A DNA stretch of 64,000 nt from assembly GCF_025685625.1 (NCBI RefSeq), contig NZ_JAGSYI010000001.1, positions 2,461,147 to 2,525,146 of the forward strand. The letters are read 5' to 3'. This DNA is from Acidicapsa acidisoli. Its GTDB lineage: Bacteria; Acidobacteriota; Terriglobia; Terriglobales; Acidobacteriaceae. A program made the translations under genes and the position numbers. Shown here one piece after another: positions 55,024 to 62,369 of this stretch. Position 1 is the first letter of the stretch, and each line of letters opens with the position of its first letter. Under the pieces are notes generated by a model. It had not been told where the DNA came from. It made no database searches and saw only the letters and a program-made list of their open reading frames with translations.

Positions 55024-56427
55024 GTGTCCATGAGTCAAGGAACGGGTACGCAAGTGACTACCGAATCAGACCTGGCGGGCGGCGTGGATCATGCGCAGCC
55101 AGGCCTGCGTCGGTCCCTGAAGCTGTGGCACCTGATCGTTTACGGCATCATCATCATTCAGCCGACGGCGCCGATGGGAATATACGGCGTTGTCAGCAAT
55201 GTGGCGGGCGGCCATGTTGTGACGACGATTCTCATCGCTATGATCGCGATGCTCTTCACGGCCTTCAGTTATGGACGCATGGCGCGCGTCTATCCCAGCG
55301 CTGGCTCGGCTTACACGTATGTAGGCAAGGAACTGAATCCGCTGCTTGGCTATGTCGTCGGCTGGTCGATGTTGATGGACTATCTGTTGAACCCGATCAT
55401 CTGCGCGATCTGGTGCAGCGCGGCGGCGCAGAACGTGATTCCGAGCGTTCCTTACGCGGCGTGGGCTGTGTCCTTTGTGGTCCTTTTTACGGTACTTAAC
55501 CTGCGCGGGGTTAAGACCTCCGGGCGCATGAATGCGCTGCTGGCTATCGGCATGAGTATTGTGGTCGTCATCTTCCTCGCGGAGGCGATTCACTATATCG
55601 CGCTTGTCGTTCGGCCCGTTGCGGGACAGTGGCTGACGCCCTTCTATGATCCGGCAACATTTACAGCTTCCCGTGTGCTGCGCGGCACGTCGATCGCTGT
55701 GCTCACTTACATCGGCTTCGATGGGATCTCGACCATGTCAGAGGAGGTCGAGAATCCGCGACGCAATATCATGCTGGCCACGGTGATGACATGCCTGGTG
55801 ATCGGCATTTTGTCCGCCATCGAGGTCTACGCCGCGCAACTGGTGTGGCCCGCGCACACGCCGTTTCCTGACTCGATGATCGATACGGCTTATGTTTTCG
55901 TCGCTCGACGCGTGGGGGGAGTCTTCCTCTTTCACTTGCTGAATGCGACTCTGCTGATCGCCAACATGGGCTCCGGCATGGCCGCGCAGTTTGGCGCGGC
56001 ACGTCTGCTGTATGGGATGGGACGCGCGAATGCACTGCCAAGCCGAGTATTTGGCGCTATCGACGCACGCAATGGAATTCCTCGCAACAATGTGCTGATT
56101 GTCGGCGCTTGCATGCTGCTTGGGGTCTTCCTGATGACATACGAAAGCGGTGCTGAGCTGCTCAATTTCGGAGCCTTCATCGCCTTCATGGGCGTCAATG
56201 CGGCGGCGCTCGTTCACTACAAGTTCCGCTCCAGCGAACGGGTATTTCTCGCCGCAACTATGCCGATTCTCGGCTTTGTGGTGAGCGCGTTCATCTGGTT
56301 GAATCTCAATCACAGGGCGCAATTGCTGGGCGCGTCGTGGATCGTGATTGGGATTGCGCTGTACTACTTTATGCGGCGGGCGGGCGTGGGCCCCGACAAG
56401 CTTCTTGAGATGGACAGCGCGCTATGA
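55024..56427 (+). CDS. APC-superfamily amino-acid/amine permease
   Basis: The product is 467 residues starting at GTG 55024 after GAGGATGGC; an ATG two codons later is possible. About 12 membrane helices follow. The first contains IIIIQPTAPMGIYGVVSNVA, matching the broken helix 1 of APC permeases. YGRMARVYPSAGSAYTYVGKEL and GFDGISTMSEEVENPRRNIM (helix 6-7 region) are family-specific. Such carriers import amino acids or amines across the inner membrane. It begins 25 bases after the receptor stop and is co-transcribed. In a glucosamine-type locus an amine-accepting permease would fit, but this is an inference. Confidence 0.87.
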   Translation: MSMSQGTGTQVTTESDLAGGVDHAQPGLRRSLKLWHLIVYGIIIIQPTAPMGIYGVVSNVAGGHVVTTILIAMIAMLFTAFSYGRMARVYPSAGSAYTYVGKELNPLLGYVVGWSMLMDYLLNPIICAIWCSAAAQNVIPSVPYAAWAVSFVVLFTVLNLRGVKTSGRMNALLAIGMSIVVVIFLAEAIHYIALVVRPVAGQWLTPFYDPATFTASRVLRGTSIAVLTYIGFDGISTMSEEVENPRRNIMLATVMTCLVIGILSAIEVYAAQLVWPAHTPFPDSMIDTAYVFVARRVGGVFLFHLLNATLLIANMGSGMAAQFGAARLLYGMGRANALPSRVFGAIDARNGIPRNNVLIVGACMLLGVFLMTYESGAELLNFGAFIAFMGVNAAALVHYKFRSSERVFLAATMPILGFVVSAFIWLNLNHRAQLLGASWIVIGIALYYFMRRAGVGPDKLLEMDSAL

Positions 56428-56520
56428 TTTTCCTCCAATTACGAATTCGCCGGTGTTTTGAGTTATGAGAGGAACAGGAGTAAGATTCGCGTCATCTCTC
56501 CGGTGCTTACGAGGCGACGG

Positions 56521-57633
56521 ATGGTAGCTCGGCATACCAAATCGACGCATGTCACACTGGCCGACGTGGCGCGTGCGAGCGGGTTTTCTACCTCAACTGT
56601 CTCAATTGTTCTGAATGAAGCGCCGCTCTCGCGATATGTAGCGGCAAAGACGAAAGAACACATTCGCGAGAAGGCTGCCGAGATGGGCTACCATCCGGAT
56701 GCGCTGGCGCGTTCGCTGAGCCGCCGCCGCAGCCAGACCATCGGCGTGCTGGTCTTCGATATCTCCGATCCTTTCTGCATGTCGTTGCTGCGCGGCATAG
56801 AACGCACGCTGTATCAAACGCCATTTCTGCCCATCATCATGGACGCCGACAATCGCCCGGAGCAGTTTAACCGGTATCTGGATATGCTGATAGGCCGCCG
56901 CGTGGAGGGCCTGATCCTGGTGGCGAACTGGCTCTTTGCGGAGATCGATGCGCTGTCCAAGATCGAAAAGAACCGCATTCCGATTACGGTCGTAGGCGGC
57001 GATCTGACGCGCCGGTCGATTCAGTCTGTGGTGGTGGACAACGAGGCCGGCGGCTATGCGGCGATTCAGCATCTCTATCGCTTGGGGCATCGAAAGATCG
57101 CCATTCTGCGAGGCCCGGAAGAATTAGATGACAGCACGTGTCGATGGCGGGGAATTGAGAAATTTACGGCGGAGGTTGATCTGCGGCTTGACCCGCGACT
57201 GACGCTTCAGCTTTCCGCATCAATGGACCCGAACTCCGGCTTTGAGGGTGGCTTGCGGCTCACTTCGCAACTTATCGGAACGAAACTCGATTTTTCCGCG
57301 ATCGTCGCTTTCGACGATCTCACGGCGCTTGGTTCCATACGCGCGCTTTCACTCGCTGGCCGCCGTGTTCCGGACGATTGCTCAGTAATCGGGTTCGATG
57401 ATGTGCCTCACGCGGCTTTGTGTACTCCGGCGATTACCACAATTCGTCAGCCTATGCTCGATATGGGGAGCATGGCTGCCAATCTTGTGCTGGAAGAGAT
57501 TGCCGCGCCCAAGCCTGCGCTCTCTCATACAAGACTGCTTCATCAGTTGCAGCCTGAGGTGGTCGAACGCGATTCCACTCGCAGGCTGGTGCGACGCAGT
57601 ACCATGAAGAAAGCGCTGGCGGCCAGTTCCTGA
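56521..57633 (+). CDS. LacI-family transcriptional regulator
   Basis: About 370 residues from the ATG seven bases after GAGG; an upstream in-frame TTG at 56458 would add a poorly supported leader. The helix-turn-helix and hinge are VTLADVARASGFSTSTVSIV, then REKAAEMGYHPDALARSLSR. The sugar-binding domain follows: TIGVLVFDISDPFCMSLLRG, RRVEGLILVANWL, VVVDNEAGGYAAIQHLYRLG, IVAFDDLTALGSIRALSLAG and CSVIGFDDVPHAALCTPAIT. It most likely binds O1 and O2 upstream of the locus and is itself part of the repressed operon, giving autoregulation. The inducer is unknown, presumably the incoming sugar or its phosphate. Confidence 0.9.
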   Translation: MVARHTKSTHVTLADVARASGFSTSTVSIVLNEAPLSRYVAAKTKEHIREKAAEMGYHPDALARSLSRRRSQTIGVLVFDISDPFCMSLLRGIERTLYQTPFLPIIMDADNRPEQFNRYLDMLIGRRVEGLILVANWLFAEIDALSKIEKNRIPITVVGGDLTRRSIQSVVVDNEAGGYAAIQHLYRLGHRKIAILRGPEELDDSTCRWRGIEKFTAEVDLRLDPRLTLQLSASMDPNSGFEGGLRLTSQLIGTKLDFSAIVAFDDLTALGSIRALSLAGRRVPDDCSVIGFDDVPHAALCTPAITTIRQPMLDMGSMAANLVLEEIAAPKPALSHTRLLHQLQPEVVERDSTRRLVRRSTMKKALAASS

Positions 57634-57690
57634 GGCGAGGAGCATTGCTTTGCGCTGCGGATTGAATTCTCAACTTTACGTAGGGGTAAG

Positions 57691-58644
57691 ATGAGCCAGT
57701 TTGATGTGGCACTCGTCGGAGAGTTCAATCTCGACGTTGTTCTTTACGGGTTACCGGAGTCTCTGCCGCCTGAGCACGAACTGCTGGCGAGTGATATGGC
57801 GTTGCTGCTCGGCGGTTCCACTGCGATTACCGCGAACAATCTGGCGAGGCTCGGAAATCGGGTCGGGTTGATCGCGCCGAAGGCAGAGGATATGTTCGCC
57901 GGATACTGCGTCGCCGAACTGGAAGACGCCCGGGTTGACTTGTCGCGTACTGTCGCCGCGCCGCATGGTATTAGAACGGGAGTGTCCGTCCACCTTCAGC
58001 ATGAGAACTTTCGCAGATCGCTGACATATACAGGCAGCACGGCGTGTCTGCGCTTTGACGATCTCGACCTTGCATACCTTTGCAGTGCCCGGCACTTTCA
58101 TCTGGCGTCGCTTTATCTTCAACAGGGCCTGATTGACGATGTTCCGAGGCTGCTTGCTTTGCTGAAAGAGGCGGGATTGTCAACTTCTCTCGATACGAAT
58201 GACGACCCAACCGGCGCGTTTGCGGGCACAATCTCCGAAACGCTGAAGTATGTCGATATTTTCATGCCTAATGAAAGGGAAGCCATGGCGCTGTCCGGCG
58301 AAGCGTCGTTCGAGCGCGCCGTCGCTCGATTGTCGAGTCTCGTGCCTGTGGTGGTGATCAAGCGTGGAGAGCGCGGCGCTTTAGTCGTCGATCGCGGTCG
58401 GAGAATCGAGCAGCCTGCCGTGTCCGTTCAGCCGGTCGATGCTGTGGGTGCGGGGGATAGCTTCAACGCAGGATTCCTGCATGGCTACCTCCAAGGCTGG
58501 GTGACGGAGGAATGCCTGCGCATGGGAAATCTGGCTGGAGCCTACTCCACAACACAGATTGGCGGCACTTCGGCATTTCGCGATCAACGGGCGATGGGAG
58601 CGTTCTTTCAAGGGAATGCTCCGGATCTTTACCGCGTCGCATGA
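57691..58644 (+). CDS. PfkB-family carbohydrate kinase
   Basis: The product is 317 residues. The N-terminus has VALVGEFNLDVVLYGLPESL and the substrate glycine pair in LLGGSTAITANNLARLGNRV. The C-terminal signature VDAVGAGDSFNAGFLHGYLQ carries the anion-hole Gly-Ala-Gly-Asp with the catalytic Asp. The kinase phosphorylates a sugar or nucleoside with ATP in the cytosol. It starts 57 bases after the LacI gene and completes the receptor-permease-regulator-kinase operon. The substrate is probably the monosaccharide released by the GH2 enzyme; which sugar cannot be read from the sequence. Confidence 0.9.
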   Translation: MSQFDVALVGEFNLDVVLYGLPESLPPEHELLASDMALLLGGSTAITANNLARLGNRVGLIAPKAEDMFAGYCVAELEDARVDLSRTVAAPHGIRTGVSVHLQHENFRRSLTYTGSTACLRFDDLDLAYLCSARHFHLASLYLQQGLIDDVPRLLALLKEAGLSTSLDTNDDPTGAFAGTISETLKYVDIFMPNEREAMALSGEASFERAVARLSSLVPVVVIKRGERGALVVDRGRRIEQPAVSVQPVDAVGAGDSFNAGFLHGYLQGWVTEECLRMGNLAGAYSTTQIGGTSAFRDQRAMGAFFQGNAPDLYRVA

Positions 58645-58687
58645 TACGCATAGTCTCTTTTTTTCAGGTGACCACGCGCGGCCAGCA

Positions 58688-60340
58688 CTACTGCTCAGCC
58701 ATCTGAGTTGAGGAAACGAAACTCTTCACATGCGCGAATTCAGGTCGCGTGGACTGCGCGCCATTATCGGTCGACTTTAGCAGCGCTGCGTAATACTGTT
58801 GCGCCTTGGCCTTGTCTCCCATCGCCTCCGCTGCGAGACCGGCATGGTAGAGCCCGTTGAGCCGGTTGGGGCTCAGCTTGAGCGCTGTCTCATATTCTAT
58901 GAGCGCCTTTTGCGGCTGATGCAACTCGAGGAGCATGTCTGCCAGCATCTCGCGCGCCGGAATATCGACCTCGCCCTGACCAACCTTGTCTTGCAGGTCA
59001 GCGGCGATTCGCATATGTTCAAGCGCTCCGTCCTGCTTGCCCTCCGCAAAGTGAACCCAACCCAGAATCTCTTCCCGCTCGATTTTTACATCGGTTCCTT
59101 CGGTCAGATAGGCATTCTTGCCCTTCCTGATCTCGTCCATAAGTGCGTCGTAGCGGTCCAGATCGGCTAGAGCCTCGTTTGGCTCGCGCAGATGGCCGTG
59201 TGCGATGCTGCGCGCCCAGACAGTCAGCGTCGCAACATCTGGAGGCGATCCGGCTGGCGGTTCAAGCGCCGTTGCGGACTTCCAGTCCCGCATCTCGAGC
59301 GCGTAGAAGACTGCGTATTTGCTGCGATAGTACGGCACCATGCCGGTCATGCGATGACCCGGCATGGCAGGCATGGTAGCGAGCTGGTTCAGCAACGAAT
59401 CGGTCTGATCCAGGACCCACCTGGCGCGCTCGTCCTGACCGCTCTGCATGTAGGCGTAGAGGAGAAAGTCGTAGGCATGTGGCTCGTCCATGATGCCGCT
59501 GCCGTATTTCGCCTGCGCGGCTTGCGCTGCGGCAACTGAACCCAGATTGGCTTTGATGTCCTGTGGCCACATGCCAAGGCGGGCATAGATGTGTCCGGGC
59601 ATGTGGTAAGCATGGGCGCCGGATTGCGCTATCTCGCCGTAGTGGTCGGCCGCGACAAGTCCGTCCGCCGCCATCGCGGGATTGTCGCAGGCGTGAGTGA
59701 TGTAGTGGTCAAGGCCGGGATTGTCAGGATATTTGGAGAAGAGCGGAGCCAGGATGGCCATAGCCTTGTGATTTGCGGTCAGGGTGGTGTCGTCCGGCGG
59801 CGTTGCCGCGAGCAGAGCGAGCGCGTAAAAGGCGCCGGCGTCGATATCACCGGGATATTGGGCGTAGAGCTTGCCCATTGCTTCCTCGTAGGTGTGAATT
59901 CGCTCTGGAAATTGCTGTTTACCGGGGCGATAGAAGTCGGTCAGGGCTGCGATGTAGGCACGCTCTCGCTGTGTATTCGCCGCCGGAGACTGGGCTTGCT
60001 GCATTTCAGCCCACCCTTTTGCATTCGCGGTCTCGTCCGGCCTACTCCATATCTGATGGAAGTAGCTCATTGCAGCACCCCAATGAGCCATGGCACAGCC
60101 TGGGTCAGACTTGGCGATTGCCTCGAACTGCCGCTGTGCCTCTTCATACCAGAAATCATGCAGAAGCGCGACGCCGCGATTGAAGGGCGTCAGCACATTG
60201 GGCGCACACGAAACAGAAAATGAGACAGTTCCCAGGCGTTCGATAGTGGTATCTCCCGTCTGGGCCGGGCGGTCCATCGCCATCTGGGCGGCGCAAGGCA
60301 GGGAGATAAGAGTGAGCAGGGACAACGCGAGTATCTTCAT
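58688..60340 (-). CDS. Secreted TPR protein, paralogue of the gene at 29999
   Basis: The product is 550 residues with a signal peptide (ILALSLLTLISLPCAAQ). The family blocks are PFNRGVALLHDFWYEEAQRQ, DPGCAMAHWGAAMSYFHQIW, HMPGHIYARLGMWPQDI and several TPR helices toward the C-terminus (HQPQKALIEYETALKLSPNR, GDKAKAQQYYAALLKS). The paralogue keeps the same order, including the HMPGHI-x2-R-x-G block and the C-A-x2-H-W motif, here CAMAHW without the second Cys. Periplasmic. The conserved His residues outside the TPRs hint at a metal or ligand site, but no family function is established. It is convergent with the PfkB gene. Confidence 0.82.
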   Translation of the reverse strand: MKILALSLLTLISLPCAAQMAMDRPAQTGDTTIERLGTVSFSVSCAPNVLTPFNRGVALLHDFWYEEAQRQFEAIAKSDPGCAMAHWGAAMSYFHQIWSRPDETANAKGWAEMQQAQSPAANTQRERAYIAALTDFYRPGKQQFPERIHTYEEAMGKLYAQYPGDIDAGAFYALALLAATPPDDTTLTANHKAMAILAPLFSKYPDNPGLDHYITHACDNPAMAADGLVAADHYGEIAQSGAHAYHMPGHIYARLGMWPQDIKANLGSVAAAQAAQAKYGSGIMDEPHAYDFLLYAYMQSGQDERARWVLDQTDSLLNQLATMPAMPGHRMTGMVPYYRSKYAVFYALEMRDWKSATALEPPAGSPPDVATLTVWARSIAHGHLREPNEALADLDRYDALMDEIRKGKNAYLTEGTDVKIEREEILGWVHFAEGKQDGALEHMRIAADLQDKVGQGEVDIPAREMLADMLLELHQPQKALIEYETALKLSPNRLNGLYHAGLAAEAMGDKAKAQQYYAALLKSTDNGAQSTRPEFAHVKSFVSSTQMAEQ

Positions 60341-60515
60341 CGCGCTTGATTATAGGGCGATGCGGGTCGCCTTTGTTTGGTTTTTGTTCGTGAGGCGGAT
60401 CTTAGGGTACGCCAACCTTGGACCTGGGCATAGGACTCCTGGAATCGAACCTAAATTGAGGTCGGAGACGTAAGAGAATGATTCGAAGAGCTTTATAGAA
60501 AGCGGGAAAAAGGCC

Positions 60516-60544
60516 TTGACTGCGTACCAACTAGTAGGTATGTT
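60516..60544 (+). promoter_or_regulatory. Promoter of the TetR gene with embedded operator
   Basis: TTGACT (60516-60521) and TATGTT (60539-60544) are 17 bp apart, 22 bases before the ATG at 60566. The palindrome TACCAACTAGTAGGTA (60525-60540), centred on ACTAGT with one mismatched pair, fills the spacer. A TetR dimer bound there would block RNA polymerase, so autorepression is expected. Confidence 0.65.
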
Positions 60545-60565
60545 CATATCAAATGTTGGTGCGCG

Positions 60566-61210
60566 ATGAGCCCGACGGAAATACGACACGAATCCAAAAC
60601 CAAGATCCTCGACGCGGCCATGCACGTCATTCGCGCCAAGGGGTATTCCGCGACGCGTATCGAGGATATATGCGAAGCCGCAGGCGTGACCAAGGGAAGC
60701 TTCTTCCACCACTTCGACAGTAAGGAAGAGTTGGCCTTGGCTGCTGCCGACTACTGGATCGAAGGCACTGCCGCTCTGTTTCTTTCGGCACCCTATCACG
60801 CCCCCGCCGACCCGCTCGATCGCTTGCTGGCATACATCGACTTCCGCAAGTCTCTTTTGCAGGGTGATCTGCCCGACTTCACCTGCCTTGTCGGAACCAT
60901 GGTGCAGGAGGTCTATGACACGCACCCTGCCATCCGCGACGCCTGCAATCGCAGTATCAGCGAGCATGCTGCGACGCTGGTTTCGGACATCGAAGAAGCC
61001 ATGTGCCGGCGGGATATGCACCCGGACTGGACTGCGGAGAGCCTGGCGCTCTACACCCAGGTCACTCTTCAGGGCGCGTTCATTCTCGCGAAAGCGAAAC
61101 ACAGTCGCGAGGTCGCTGCTGCAAGCATCGACCATCTGCGGCGGTATCTGGAATTGTTATTCAGCCAATCCTCATCGGCAAAGGAGAACACAATATGCCA
61201 GGCACAATAA
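60566..61210 (+). CDS. TetR-family transcriptional regulator
   Basis: The product is 214 residues. The DNA-binding domain is KTKILDAAMHVIRAKGYSAT, then RIEDICEAAGVTKGSFFHHF and DSKEELALAAADYW. The C-terminal ligand domain (DFTCLVGTMVQEVYDTHPAI) resembles regulators of electrophile and quinone-type stress responses. A palindrome inside its own promoter is the probable operator. No target gene follows intact: only a 25-codon ORF overlaps its 3' end, so the gene it once controlled may have been lost, or lies elsewhere. Confidence 0.88.
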   Translation: MSPTEIRHESKTKILDAAMHVIRAKGYSATRIEDICEAAGVTKGSFFHHFDSKEELALAAADYWIEGTAALFLSAPYHAPADPLDRLLAYIDFRKSLLQGDLPDFTCLVGTMVQEVYDTHPAIRDACNRSISEHAATLVSDIEEAMCRRDMHPDWTAESLALYTQVTLQGAFILAKAKHSREVAAASIDHLRRYLELLFSQSSSAKENTICQAQ

Positions 61211-61272
61211 CCAGGCTGTGCACCTCTCTGAATCTGGAAAACTGTGATTGCCGAGTGGACGTGTGTCGCTGA
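61195..61272 (+). CDS. Tiny Cys-rich ORF overlapping the TetR gene end (25 aa)
   Basis: ATG 61195 is eight bases after a strong AAGGAGA and overlaps the TetR stop region by 16 bp, as a coupled downstream gene would. The frame closes after 25 codons (MPGTITRLCTSLNLENCDCR, then VDVCR), with four Cys. It could be a small metal-binding or leader peptide, or the intact start of a gene whose remainder has been lost. Downstream to 61552 no continuation or other gene is recognised. Confidence 0.35.
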   Translation: MPGTITRLCTSLNLENCDCRVDVCR

Positions 61273-61552
61273 ACCAGTGCTAATGGGGTAAAGACGAGTA
61301 GGGATGAAGGATCGGACTGCAGCCTTACTGGCTCACAATTCGCTTTTTCGCGTAGTACGCACGTAAGGATGTCAACCGTATACATCGAGTGGCATGCGGC
61401 TTCCTGTTCGAGTGGCTATGGACGATCATGGATTTCCGCAGGCAAATTGGAGAATGGCGGCGCGTCGGCTCTCAGCTGATGTGAGCCGTGCGCAATGACT
61501 TTTCTCCAGTGAATGCAAGAACGCAACCTCACATGCTTTCCCGGAGAACCCG

Positions 61553-62281
61553 ATGAGTCGAAATGGATTTGCTGCACTTACCTCGTTAATCCTGCTCCTC
61601 AGTTCTGTCTGTGGTACCTCGCGACAGACGTGGGCACAGAGTGCCATGACTCAATACCCGAGCATGGCGCCGCTTGACCAATACTTGATCGCGGATCGGA
61701 ATGCCGAGATAGCACTTGCGCGGAGCGCGGCGCCCACATCTATATCGCGCGATGCAACCGTTCTCGTCTTTGAGAAAAGCGGCTACCAGACAGTAGTCGA
61801 AGGGAAGAATGGGTTCACATGTCTGGTTGAACGCTCGTGGATGTCGCCATTTGATCGTCCCGAATTCTGGAATCCGAAAATGCGTGGGCCAATTTGTTAT
61901 AACCCGGCCGCGGTGCGGACAATTCTTCCCTACACGTTGAATAGAACGAAGCTTGTATTAGCCGGATTATCCAAAGCACAGATGCGGGAAAGCATCACAT
62001 CCGCGGTCGGGAAGAACGAACTCCCGATGCCTGAAGCGGGCGCTATGTCTTACATGATGTCGAAAGAAGGAAACCTCGGTGATTCCGTCGGACATTGGCA
62101 CCCACACCTGATGTTTCATGTTCCCAAGACAGACGATGCAAGTTGGGGAGCAGACCTGACAGGCTCACCAGTGTTGTACGACAACGAACACCGCGACGTC
62201 CCAGAGCCGGAAACCATTTTCATGATACCCGTTGTCCATTGGTCAGACGGCACCGCTGCGTCACATCAGGAAATTGATTAA
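61553..62281 (+). CDS. Secreted protein of unknown function
   Basis: The product is 242 residues with a signal peptide (LTSLILLLSSVCGTSRQTWA). No family was recognised. Visible features are a central segment NGFTCLVERSWMSPFDRPEF, a block GPICYNPAAVRTILPYTLNR, and a His-rich GHWHPHLMFHVPKTDDASWG (about residues 181-200) suggestive of metal binding. VLYDNEHRDVPEPETIFMIP and a Trp/Asp-rich end (VVHWSDGTAASHQEID) follow. Two Cys could form a disulphide. The mature protein is likely periplasmic. It precedes a receptor gene by 88 bp on the same strand and could be co-transcribed with it. The function is unknown. Confidence 0.75.
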   Translation: MSRNGFAALTSLILLLSSVCGTSRQTWAQSAMTQYPSMAPLDQYLIADRNAEIALARSAAPTSISRDATVLVFEKSGYQTVVEGKNGFTCLVERSWMSPFDRPEFWNPKMRGPICYNPAAVRTILPYTLNRTKLVLAGLSKAQMRESITSAVGKNELPMPEAGAMSYMMSKEGNLGDSVGHWHPHLMFHVPKTDDASWGADLTGSPVLYDNEHRDVPEPETIFMIPVVHWSDGTAASHQEID

Positions 62282-62296
62282 GTCCCCGGATATCTA

Positions 62297-62317
62297 GCCG
62301 CCGAGTGCAATGGCGGC
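62297..62317. terminator. Weak GCCGCC/GGCGGC hairpin
   Basis: The 6-bp arms enclose a 9-base loop 16 bases after the stop of the unknown secreted protein. There is no T-run, so it may only attenuate reading into the receptor gene. Confidence 0.25.
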
Positions 62318-62369
62318 ATTGAATGTGAGGGACCGAACAGGAAACAGGAAATCATTTAGGAGGCAAGCA

